A stretch of DNA of 64,000 nucleotides, from positions 5,766,001 through 5,830,000 of the forward strand of contig NZ_CP109442.1 of assembly GCF_036227205.1 (NCBI RefSeq). Direction: 5' to 3'. Below the pieces are notes generated by a model that made no database searches, was not told where the DNA came from, and saw only the letters and a list, made by a program, of their open reading frames with translations. A program made the translations under genes and the position numbers. Source of the stretch: Amycolatopsis sp. NBC_01480 (lineage in GTDB: Bacteria > Actinomycetota > Actinomycetes > Mycobacteriales > Pseudonocardiaceae). This document shows, piece by piece, positions 17,267-24,572 of the stretch (positions are counted from its first letter, which is position 1; every line of letters begins with the position of its first letter).

Positions 17267-17914
17267 GTGACGAAGGGCACAGCGGGGAGCTGGATGGGTG
17301 GTGACCTGCGCAAACATGGAAATTCTCGTAGTTGTAAAAGGGTAGGCATGGGTGAGCCGCTGGCGAATTACAAGCGCGTGGTGGCGGCCGTGCGCCGTAT
17401 TACGGATCCTTCTCCGGCCGGTTTGGGGATCGGCCAGCGTTCGGTGACGGTGTCGACGGTCGGTTTGGCCCCGGCGATTCGCAAGCTGGCGGACGAGAAG
17501 ATGCAGGTGCGTCTGGCGGTTTCGCTCCACACGCCGGATGACGAGCTGCGGGACACGTTGGTGCCGGTGAACGAACGCTGGTCGGTGGACGAGGTTCTTT
17601 CCGCTGCCCGGTACTACGCGGATACTTCCGGTCGTCGTGTGTCCATTGAGTACGCGTTGATCCGGGACATCAACGACCAGCCGTGGCGGGCGGAGCTTCT
17701 GGCCAAGCGGTTGCGTAAGCACCTGGGTCAGCTGGTGCACGTGAACGTGATCCCGCTGAACCCGACGCCGGGTTCGAAGTGGGATGCCTCCCCGAAGCCG
17801 GTGGAGCGTGAGTTCGTACGCCTGGTGAACGCGGGCGGTGTCGCGTGCACGGTGCGCGACACCCGCGGCCAGGAGATCGCCGCGGCTTGCGGTCAGCTTG
17901 CCGCCGAAGGCTGA
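17267..17914 (+). pseudogene. rlmN: Displaced 3' end of rlmN
   Basis: The rlmN homology begins abruptly at GMGEPLANY (17345 or so) and runs to the stop at 17914: 188 C-terminal residues including the Cys of [12 protein letters not shown], but without the radical-SAM cysteines, so it cannot be active. A chance in-frame leader from GTG 17267 ([20 protein letters not shown]) makes it an open frame. Its [20 protein letters not shown] segment is closer to the usual RlmN sequence than the one in the full-length gene, which suggests that this is the original chromosomal end. Confidence 0.9.
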
Positions 17915-18216
17915 GTTTTTCTTTCTGTGATGGAGAAGTAGCGATGATGTCTGCCCCCAGCCTGCTGGACCCGGCTGCCGAAGAACTGAAACTGGCCGTC
18001 CCCGGCCGCACGGCGACCGACGTCGCCCGCGCGGCCCAGACCCTGCTGGGCGAGCGTTTCGACTCGGTGAGCTTCATGTACGTCCTGATGCGCGCCTTCG
18101 AGGTTGATTTTTATGCCGCTCGCGACGCTTCCCGTTGGCGCGGGTTCCATGGCGGCCCGCGTGCGCTGTCGGACGCTGACCTGGAGACGTTGCTGGCTCC
18201 GTGGCTTGGCCGCTGA
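17348..18216 (+). repeat. Diverged direct repeat, copy B
   Basis: Second copy of the rlmN 3' end plus small gene (copy A is 1834-2706). It starts at the same ATGGGTGA octamer, preceded here by unrelated sequence (GTTGTAAAAGGGTAGGC). Similarity stops soon after the stop of the small gene in both copies. Confidence 0.9.
17944..18216 (+). CDS. Conserved small protein downstream of rlmN (copy B)
   Basis: A 90-residue homologue of the gene at 2434-2706, starting MMSAPSLLDPAAEELKL, with GGAG upstream of ATG 17944. Same length, conserved core ERFDSVSFMYVLMRAFEV and C-terminal block. Function unknown. If copy B is the native chromosomal end, it has probably lost its normal cotranscription with rlmN because the accessory segment now separates it from the rlmN promoter. 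Confidence 0.8.
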   Translation: MMSAPSLLDPAAEELKLAVPGRTATDVARAAQTLLGERFDSVSFMYVLMRAFEVDFYAARDASRWRGFHGGPRALSDADLETLLAPWLGR

Positions 18217-18307
18217 CCACGCGTCGTACTGGCCGTCGCTGTGGCGGTCGGCGGTGTCGACTCGGCTCGCTCATGAAAACCCGCACCGCAGGCCATAGCG
18301 GAGAAAT

Positions 18308-18454
18308 ATGAAAAGTGGGTCAAAAAAGATCACTATGATCCACGGCGGTGATTCGGCCGAGGGTTTGGTCGAATGGAGTCATGAACTCGACGACCACGGC
18401 CGTGGTCGCTATTCACCCGAGTTTCTTGGAATGACGAGATTGCCAGCGGAATAG
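18308..18454 (+). CDS. Possible 48-residue protein
   Basis: An ATG preceded by GGAGAAAT opens a frame of 48 codons, MKSGSKKITMIHGGDSAEG to FLGMTRLPAE. The DNA is less GC-rich than its neighbours. It contains an 18-base perfect palindrome (18391-18408, CGACCACGGCCGTGGTCG). It could be a real small gene, the start of a broken gene continuing in another frame after 18454, or chance. Confidence 0.3.
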   Translation: MKSGSKKITMIHGGDSAEGLVEWSHELDDHGRGRYSPEFLGMTRLPAE

Positions 18455-18747
18455 CTAATGATATGTTCGAGACGCTCGTCGAGGACGGTCGGCGCTTCTC
18501 GCTGACCTGGTTGATACCTTGGCGCCTGCCCGGACGGACTTGCGACGGTGGAAAAACAGCTGCAATTCTTCGAGAGCTGGGTAGGTGGCAGCTGACAAAG
18601 CTTGCCGAGGACTTTTCATCGGCAGGTTGGTGGTCGAGGCGCGCTTCAAGCTTCCAGGCTCCGGGACGGAGCCTGTCATGAGCGCCATCGCGTGCGTACA
18701 TGCTGGACCAGGGTCTGTCCTGCACCTGGCCGACGGGCTTGAGGCCA
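18455..18747. other. No confident gene
   Basis: Open plus-strand frames here (for example from 18463) are short and show no recognisable domain. They may be decayed coding sequence following the small frame at 18308. Confidence 0.35.
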
Positions 18748-19197
18748 CTATTCGGTGGCTGGGCGGCCGTTGTCTGAGGGGTGGATCAGACCGTCCGTGA
18801 GGGTGTGGGCCAGTGATGCCGCGAAGCGGCTCGTGGAGTCGTTGTCGTCTTGCTGGTCCGTGAAGTGGCTCAGGAAGGCATGCTGGAGACAGGCACCGAG
18901 CAGGAGCGCGGCCGCGGTTTCCGGGTCGGCTTCGGGCCGGATACGACCGAGATCCTGTTCTGCGGCGAGGTAGCCGGCCAACGCGATGTTGACGTGCTGG
19001 GGTCCGGCGTTGCGCTCGCGTAGCGCCGTGCGGTGCGCGGTGAGCAGTTGTGGCTCGGAAAACAGCGACGCGGCCATCGGGAAGGTGTGGCAGTAGAAGT
19101 CGATTGCCGCTCGCGCGACTACTTCCAGGGTCTGCCGGACCGAGTCCTGCCCGACCCGCTGTGGTAGCCCGCCCAGCAGCGTGGCGAACGCTTTCGG
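18748..19197 (-). pseudogene. TetR-family regulator, C-terminal remnant
   Basis: From just after the stop of the NmrA gene, the minus strand reads KAFATLLGGLPQRVGQ, then TLEVVARAAIDFYCHTFPM and a helical tail of about 110 residues (AAALLLGACLQHAFLSHF). This is the ligand-binding part of an AefR/AcrR-like TetR protein. The DNA-binding helix-turn-helix is missing: the frame begins at the TAA that ends the upstream gene. A recombination has therefore fused the NmrA gene end to the middle of a regulator gene. An internal ATG at 19077 could give a headless protein. Confidence 0.7.
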
Positions 19198-20109
19198 TTA
19201 CGAGGTGATCGGCGAGAAAATCTGTGGCAGGCCGGTGAGAACGCGTGCGTCGTCGTCGGGTGCCGGTGCGAAGACCTCACGCGCATAGTCATCCAGAGAG
19301 CGTGGAGCGTGGCCAGTGAGCCACTGCACATCGTCGGTCACCGGGGCGAAGACATCGGCGCGCACGTGGACGAACAGGTCCATCATGTGCTCGACCCACG
19401 CGTCCGGGCGACCGGAGCGGGCGAAATGGGCCCGGTGCGTCTCGAGGTCGGCGTCGACGTGGCTGATGGGCCGGCCCGACGCGCCGGCCAACGTGCCGGC
19501 CACTTCCGCGAAGGTCAGCGCCCGAGGGCCGGTGAGGTCGTATCCTCGGCCGTGATGGCTGCCGGTCGTCAGGACCGCGACGGCAGCGTCGGCGACGTCG
19601 CGGGTGTCGACGAAGCTCGCGCGGTGGTCTCCGCTTCCGGCGTACAGTTCGCCGTCGTCGCGGATCGCCCTGGCATATACCGCGTCGTCTTCGTCGAAAT
19701 TCTGCATCAGCCAGTTGGGGCGCAGGATCGTCCAGTTCCGGCCCGACTCCCGCACCGCGTGTTCGACTCGCGCGCGGGGAGCGGTCGCTGGTGCTTTGTC
19801 GACCCCCAAAGCGGACATCAGGACCACGTGACCCGCCTGCGGGGCGACGGCGATGAGCCGCGTGATGAGCGAGGCCGCGTCGTCCAGGGTGTCGAGTCCC
19901 TTGAGGAACAGCGCGTCGGCGCCGGCGACCGAATCCGTCCACGTGGACTCGTCGGCCCAGTCGAACCTGACCGGGGTGATGCCCGCCGTGGGCGAGCCCG
20001 GATGGCGGCTCGCCGCCCGCACTGGGAAACCCACCGCGGCGAGGGCGGCTGCGACGCGTTTGCCCGCCTTGCCGGTGGCGCCTTCGACCCATACCGTCTT
20101 CATTGTCAT
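19198..20109 (-). CDS. NmrA/NAD(P)-binding oxidoreductase-like protein
   Basis: A 303-residue Rossmann protein starting MTMKTVWVEGATGKAGKRVA, with the G-x-x-G-x-x-G dinucleotide-binding loop at residues 10-16. ILRPNWLMQNF and FVDTRDVADAAVAVL are typical of the NmrA / NAD(P)H:quinone oxidoreductase group. It lacks a clear YxxxK catalytic pair, so it may be a redox sensor or an atypical reductase. It is divergent from an AraC regulator at 20230, with a 120-base shared promoter region, and is probably its target. Confidence 0.88.
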   Translation of the reverse strand: MTMKTVWVEGATGKAGKRVAAALAAVGFPVRAASRHPGSPTAGITPVRFDWADESTWTDSVAGADALFLKGLDTLDDAASLITRLIAVAPQAGHVVLMSALGVDKAPATAPRARVEHAVRESGRNWTILRPNWLMQNFDEDDAVYARAIRDDGELYAGSGDHRASFVDTRDVADAAVAVLTTGSHHGRGYDLTGPRALTFAEVAGTLAGASGRPISHVDADLETHRAHFARSGRPDAWVEHMMDLFVHVRADVFAPVTDDVQWLTGHAPRSLDDYAREVFAPAPDDDARVLTGLPQIFSPITS

Positions 20110-20229
20110 CTCCCGTTTTCTGTCAGTGGCTGCGTCCAGATTATGCGGACATTCGGAGACGGAAAATGTTCAATAGTCGTGGTGTTTTGTCTCAACGTCT
20201 TGTCGAAATGGACTCGTAGACTGGTCGAC

Positions 20230-21156
20230 ATGGACGTACTGGCCGACATTCTGACGGCGATGCGGGTGGGGCGGCCCGTCGCCGCCCTCACCGAAGTCCA
20301 CGCGCCGTGGGGCCTGCGCTTCGACCAGGTTCTGGGCGCAGCCTTCCATGTCGTTCTCCAGGGCGGCTGCCTGCTGATTCCCCTGGACGGGACGGCGTTC
20401 GCGGAGGTACGGCTGGGGCCCGGCGACGTGGTGCTGCTCGGCGGCGGAGCTCCGCACGCGATCGTCTCCGCCCCGGGCGTGGCCCTGACCCCGTTCGCCC
20501 CGGTTCGCGACACGCCGGGCGGATCGTTCGGGCGGTTTGCGCTGCCGGGGCCCGGGGCCCGATCGACGATCGTGTGCGGCGCGTACAAACTGGTGCGCCG
20601 CCGCCCTCATCCGCTGCTGCAGGATCTGCCGGAAGTCGTCCACCTGCCCGCCGCGCCCGGCCGGCATCCGGGTCTGCGTGCGATGGTCGACCTGCTCGGC
20701 GCCGACCTGCACGAGGCGCCACCCGGGGCCGCTGCCGTGGCACCGTCGCTTGTGGACGCTCTGCTGGTGTACCTGCTCCGCGCGTGGATGTCCGACTCCG
20801 AAGACACCGCCACCAGCTGGTCGGCCGCGTTGACCGACCCTGGGATGTCCCGTGTGCTGGCGGCCATGCACGCCGACCCCCGCCGGGGGTGGACGGTGGA
20901 GCAGCTCGCCGCGGTCGCCGGGCTCTCGCGTGCGGCGTTCGCCCGCCGGTTCGCCTCCGTCGTGGGCGAACCGCCGCTGACATACCTCACGCGCTGGCGG
21001 ATGACGACCGCGGCCCAGCTGCTGCGCACCACCGACAAGACACTGGCCCAAGTCGCGTCCGCCATCGGATACGGCTCTCCGTTCGCCTTCGCCAAGGCCT
21101 TCCAGCGGGAGTACGCGACCACCCCGGGCAGCTACCGGGCCGACGCTGCCGGATGA
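20230..21156 (+). CDS. AraC-family regulator with N-terminal cupin
   Basis: 308 residues from ATG 20230; the frame is open far upstream but that part overlaps the divergent gene. Residues 1-175 form a cupin effector domain (PWGLRFDQVLGAAFHVVLQG, GPGDVVLLGGGAPHA). The C-terminal 100 residues hold the two AraC helix-turn-helices (TVEQLAAVAGLSRAAFARRF and TLAQVASAIGYGSPFAFAKA). Members of this cupin_6 type often activate a neighbouring oxidoreductase gene, here the divergent NmrA-like gene. Confidence 0.93.
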   Translation: MDVLADILTAMRVGRPVAALTEVHAPWGLRFDQVLGAAFHVVLQGGCLLIPLDGTAFAEVRLGPGDVVLLGGGAPHAIVSAPGVALTPFAPVRDTPGGSFGRFALPGPGARSTIVCGAYKLVRRRPHPLLQDLPEVVHLPAAPGRHPGLRAMVDLLGADLHEAPPGAAAVAPSLVDALLVYLLRAWMSDSEDTATSWSAALTDPGMSRVLAAMHADPRRGWTVEQLAAVAGLSRAAFARRFASVVGEPPLTYLTRWRMTTAAQLLRTTDKTLAQVASAIGYGSPFAFAKAFQREYATTPGSYRADAAG

Positions 21157-21198
21157 CCTTCCCTTCCGGTGCGGCCCAGCGTAGCGGCCCCGCAGCGA

Positions 21199-22140
21199 TT
21201 ACCTCACCCGCCCGGGATCGTCGGGAAAGCCTGCCGCGCCAACGAGTTCTGGGTCGAGGAAGGTGGTGATCGAGACCAGGCGCGTGGGGTCGGTGGTCAG
21301 CACGGCCAGGCCGAACGGGCGGAACGGCTCGTCGGTTCGGTCGCGGTGGTAGGCCACGGCCGCCGGCTGGGTGTTGGCGACGGTCGGGAACATGCGGTAG
21401 AGGCCCGGTGCGGTGAGCACGTGCTCGGCGAGGAACGGGACGCACGAGCGTTTTCCGGACAGCGACAAGCCGGACGGGATCACCTCGAGGGTCGCGTCGT
21501 CGCGTAGCAGGCGGGTCAGGGCCGGGACGTCGGCGGTTTCGAAGGCGGCGATGTAGGAGTTCAGGACATCGCGCGCCGCGGGCGAGTCCGGCTCGGCGAA
21601 GTTCTCCGGTGCCGGCGCCAGCTCGTCGAGCCGGGCCCGGGCGCGTTGAAGGGCGCTTTTGACCGCGGGCACGCTCGTGCCGAGCACCTGGGCGATCTCG
21701 GCGGCCGGCATGGCCAGCACTTCGCGCAGCAGGAACGCCGCGCGCTGGCGCGGCGGCAGGTGCTGCGCGCTGGCGACCAGCGAGAGCCGCAGCATCCGCC
21801 GCTGTTCGGCCACCTGGGCCGGGTCGCCGAGCCACGGGGCGAGCCACAGCACCTCGGCCGCGGCCAGCGGGACGTCCGGGTCCTCGCCCGGCGCGCCGAG
21901 CCCGGCGGGCAGTACCCGGCGGCCCCGCCCTTCCAGCGCCGTGAGGCACACGTTCGTGGCGATCCGGTACAGCCAGGTGCGCACCGACGAGCGTTCCTCG
22001 AAGGAGGCGCGGCTGCGCCAGGCCCGCAGGTAGGTCTCCTGAACGAGGTCTTCGGCCTCGTGCGCCGAGCCCGTCATGCGGTAGCACAGGGCCACCAGCT
22101 CCGGCCGGTACTGCTCGAGACCGTCCCATGTTTCCGGCAT
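21199..22140 (-). CDS. ECF sigma factor with SnoaL-like C-terminal domain
   Basis: 313 residues. Region 2 is at about 5-75 (ELVALCYRMTGSAHEAEDLVQ), region 4 at about 125-180 (HLPPRQRAAFLLREVLAMPA, then VLGTSVPAVKSALQRARARL). A 120-residue SnoaL/NTF2-like tail (SPAARDVLNSYIAAFETADV) follows, as in the SigG/SigJ-like ECF groups, where it controls activity without a classical anti-sigma factor. It starts 4 bases after the stop of the dihydrofolate-reductase-like gene, so the two form an operon. Confidence 0.93.
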   Translation of the reverse strand: MPETWDGLEQYRPELVALCYRMTGSAHEAEDLVQETYLRAWRSRASFEERSSVRTWLYRIATNVCLTALEGRGRRVLPAGLGAPGEDPDVPLAAAEVLWLAPWLGDPAQVAEQRRMLRLSLVASAQHLPPRQRAAFLLREVLAMPAAEIAQVLGTSVPAVKSALQRARARLDELAPAPENFAEPDSPAARDVLNSYIAAFETADVPALTRLLRDDATLEVIPSGLSLSGKRSCVPFLAEHVLTAPGLYRMFPTVANTQPAAVAYHRDRTDEPFRPFGLAVLTTDPTRLVSITTFLDPELVGAAGFPDDPGRVR

Positions 22141-22144
22141 TCCC

Positions 22145-22705
22145 TCATCCTCGCCGTGGCCTGTAGCGCAGGGACACCAGCCCCGGGTCGCCGCCCGGAC
22201 CGGCGCTGAGCAGCTCCCACGCGCTCGGCGCGTCGCCGGGCCAGGAGCGGGAGCCGCCGCCGGGAACGATCACGGGCACGACGGTCACGGCCAGCTCGTC
22301 GACCAGCCCGGCCGCGGTGAGCGCCCGCCCGAACCGGCTGTGCCCGTAGACGATCAGGTCCCCGCCGGGCTCCCGCTTCAACGCGGCGACCGTGTCGGCG
22401 ACGCCGGTGCCGAGCACGGTGGTGTTCGTCCAGTGTGGATCCCGCAGGGTCGAGGAGAACACGTATTTCGGCATGGCGTTGAGGTGGGCGGCGTACTCGC
22501 CGGGAGTGTCCGGCCACTGCCGGGAGAACACGTCGTAGGTCCCGCGGCCCATCAGCATCGCCGAACTCCCCCGCAACACCGCCAGGGAGGCAGCCGCGCT
22601 GCCCGGCCCGAAGTAGGGCCCCGCCCACGCCATCGGCTCGTCGATCACGCCGTTGAGCGACACCAGGGTGCTCAGCACCAAGCGCCGCGAACAGTGCATC
22701 GTCAT
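22145..22705 (-). CDS. RibD C-terminal/dihydrofolate reductase-fold protein
   Basis: 186 residues (start ATG 22705 or the Met two codons later). Shows the RibD_C pattern: LVLSTLVSLNGVIDEP at the N-terminus, MLMGRGTYDVFSRQWP in the NADPH site and GDLIVYGHSRFGRALTAAGL. Members reduce pteridine- or flavin-like substrates, but most actinobacterial paralogues have no known substrate. First gene of an operon with the ECF sigma gene; promoter expected between 22706 and 22760. Confidence 0.9.
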   Translation of the reverse strand: MTMHCSRRLVLSTLVSLNGVIDEPMAWAGPYFGPGSAAASLAVLRGSSAMLMGRGTYDVFSRQWPDTPGEYAAHLNAMPKYVFSSTLRDPHWTNTTVLGTGVADTVAALKREPGGDLIVYGHSRFGRALTAAGLVDELAVTVVPVIVPGGGSRSWPGDAPSAWELLSAGPGGDPGLVSLRYRPRRG

Positions 22706-22749
22706 AGCAGGTCAGACTCGGCCGGGCCCGGAAAGGAATCGGTCCGCAG

Positions 22750-22926
22750 CCGATTCCTCCGGGTGTTGACGAGCGCGTCGATACCGCGCTCGTACGCCGA
22801 ATACGAGTGGTACACCTCGTCGCCGTCGCGCTGGAAGCCCAGGACGGCCTGCTCACCAGGATTGTGGTGTTCCTGGACGCCACCCTGTTCCCCGCGTTCG
22901 GTCTGCCGGCGACGTTGCCCGCGTGA
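22750..22926 (+). pseudogene. Tail of a second sigma factor/SnoaL protein
   Basis: An open frame without a start ends LEAQDGLLTRIVVFLDATLF then PAFGLPATLPA and a stop. This is the typical end of ECF sigma factors with a SnoaL tail (compare the complete gene at 21199-22140, which contains LVSITTFLDPELVGAAGFP). Only the last 55 codons or so remain. Confidence 0.55.
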
Positions 22927-23064
22927 ACCGGGGCCGCGGCCCAGACCCGACGCCCTGACGGCTCCGACTCGCGCGCGTTGAGACGGAGGGCCCGGCTACA
23001 GGCGAATCGGGCCTGTGCCGAACTCCGTGGGGACACGGCAGATGCCAGTAGAAGGCCGAAGAAG

Positions 23065-23418
23065 CTAGCCGGCAGCGGTCGATGGCCGCGGCCATCGCGC
23101 GGAACGCCGTCCGGGCTGGGCCAGCGCGGCGTCGTCCCAATCCCGGACCCCGAGTGCGCGCGGTCGCGCTTGCGGTGATGCAGGCAGCGCCGGCTGGGGA
23201 GTTCCACCCGCCGTCAGCACGCCTGGGTGCGCGACTCGCCCCGTCAGTCCGAAGGCCGCCTTCCTGAGCACGGCGCTGTGACACGGTGCGCAGGCCGGCA
23301 CCACCGCCGGGCTGCCTGGCAGAGGGACGGTCTTCCCGGCTTCCGCGATCGTGGTGCAGACGTGGTGTTGATGCCCGGCCGGAACGCACAGGCACAGGCA
23401 CTCGGTGGTGGAGATCAT
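23065..23418 (-). CDS. Small Cys/His-rich protein
   Basis: Starts ATG 23418 with GGAAGGGG eight bases upstream. The ATG overlaps the stop of the broken lipase gene (ATGA), so it was translationally coupled to it. The first 60 residues hold clustered metal-type ligands: TECLCLCVPAGHQHHVCTT and PACAPCHSAVL, which suggests a zinc-binding small protein. After about residue 65 the sequence becomes Pro/Arg-rich and may be read-through of decayed DNA, so the true length (118 codons as read) is uncertain. Confidence 0.45.
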   Translation of the reverse strand: MISTTECLCLCVPAGHQHHVCTTIAEAGKTVPLPGSPAVVPACAPCHSAVLRKAAFGLTGRVAHPGVLTAGGTPQPALPASPQARPRALGVRDWDDAALAQPGRRSARWPRPSTAAG

Positions 23419-24010
23419 CGGACCCCTTCCGGATCGGAGGCGTGACGCACGCCTGGACTACCGAGCCGGCCGGAAGGCTCACCGTACGGCCGGGCGTGCT
23501 CCGGCAACGCAGGCTCGGTGCTCACCCATCGCGCCGGGTCGAGCGGGCCGGCAGCCCAAGCCGCCACAGAATTGACGATCGGGGCCGCGCCGAGAAGGTC
23601 GGCGTTCGGCATCGCGAGTTGCAAGCAGGCCGCCGGGCTCACCCGCGAGCTGACCGCGGGCCCGGCATGGTGAAGAGCGTCGAGGACCAACGCGTATCCC
23701 ACGGCGTCGCCCACGCGCAGTGGGCAGCGGTCGTGAACCGTGATCGTCGTCGCACCGGCAAGTGTGCTCGCTTGCCGGCTCCGGGAACACGAACTCATCG
23801 GTCCTCGAGCCGATCGAGGTGAACGCGGCTGTAGCAGGCAACGGTGCGTAGATCGCGGCGGCGGTGGTGTGCGACCCCATCGCGACCTGCCACGCCGGCG
23901 GCGCGCAAGACCTGGCTACGCACAACGTGTTCAAGAGCCGGCTGTCGTTCATCGGACCGGAAAGGCCGATCACATCCGTAGCGTGGTCGGCGATCCCGGG
24001 CCAGAACTTG
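23415..24010 (-). pseudogene. Secreted lipase/esterase, frameshifted 3' part
   Basis: Two frames together give the C-terminal half of a class-2-like lipase. The first reads KFWPGIADHATDVIGLSGPM, LCVARSCAPPAWQVAMGSH and TSIGSRTDEFVFPEP; near 23770 the coding moves to another frame: GATTITVHDRCPLRVGDAV, YALVLDALHHAGPA and so on to the stop at 23415. The Asp in SRTDEFVFP fits the acidic member of the catalytic triad. The 5' half with the nucleophile Ser is missing; a stop lies just upstream of KFWPG. The gene is therefore dead but kept the coupling to the small Cys-rich frame. Confidence 0.65.
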
Positions 24011-24080
24011 GCGATTCAGCCGGCACCATTCGCCACCAGGTGGTTCAGCTCGCAATACGGTCATATGCCGCCGGGACTCA

Positions 24081-24572
24081 CTACTCGGCTGCCATCTTCT
24101 TTGCCGCCGACTTGATCGCCTGACGAATCCGAAAATAAGTACCACATCGGCATACGTTCTCGATCTTATCGATCTCATCATCCGTAGGTTCGCGGGTTTT
24201 CTTGAGTAGAGACACCGCATTCATGATCTGGCCCGGCTGACAGAAACCGCATTGGGGGACGTCCTGCTCCAGCCATGCCTCTTGCACCGGATGCAGAGAG
24301 TTTTCGGTACCCAGTCCTTCGATTGTGACGACCTCACGCCCAGCCACGTCGGCGATGCGGGTGACGCAGGTTGTCCAGGCTTCACCGTCGATCAAGCAGG
24401 TGCACGCCTTGCACACGTCGAGATTGCAACCCATCTTGGGTCCGGTGACGCCGAGCTGGTCACGCAAGGTCCACAACAGAGGGTGATCCGGGTTCGCATT
24501 CACGGTAACGGTCTTGCCGTTCAGTGTGAAGCTGTAGTCAGGCACGCGGACTCCTTTGGGCGCAGTACTCAA
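24081..24572 (-). CDS. (2Fe-2S) subunit of a molybdenum hydroxylase
   Basis: 163 residues. N-terminal ferredoxin-like cluster site GCNLDVCKACTCLIDG plus the later Cys of TTCVTRI; second 2Fe-2S domain CGFCQPGQ and CRCGTYFRIRQAI. This is the small subunit of isoquinoline 1-oxidoreductase-type enzymes, passing electrons from the molybdenum centre. The usual GCGxGxCGAC is altered to GCNLDVCKAC, still with all cysteines. It overlaps the large subunit by 4 bases and is the second gene of the operon. Confidence 0.95.
   Translation of the reverse strand: MSTAPKGVRVPDYSFTLNGKTVTVNANPDHPLLWTLRDQLGVTGPKMGCNLDVCKACTCLIDGEAWTTCVTRIADVAGREVVTIEGLGTENSLHPVQEAWLEQDVPQCGFCQPGQIMNAVSLLKKTREPTDDEIDKIENVCRCGTYFRIRQAIKSAAKKMAAE

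Noticed and set aside
1834..17347. An integrase or excisionase for the rlmN element
   Set aside because: No tyrosine or serine recombinase motif was seen in any frame between the two rlmN ends. Only IS3 transposases are present.
19309..20229. N-terminal extension of the AraC gene at 20230
   Set aside because: The extension lies antisense to the NmrA gene; the AraC family length and a cupin start at 20230 fit better.
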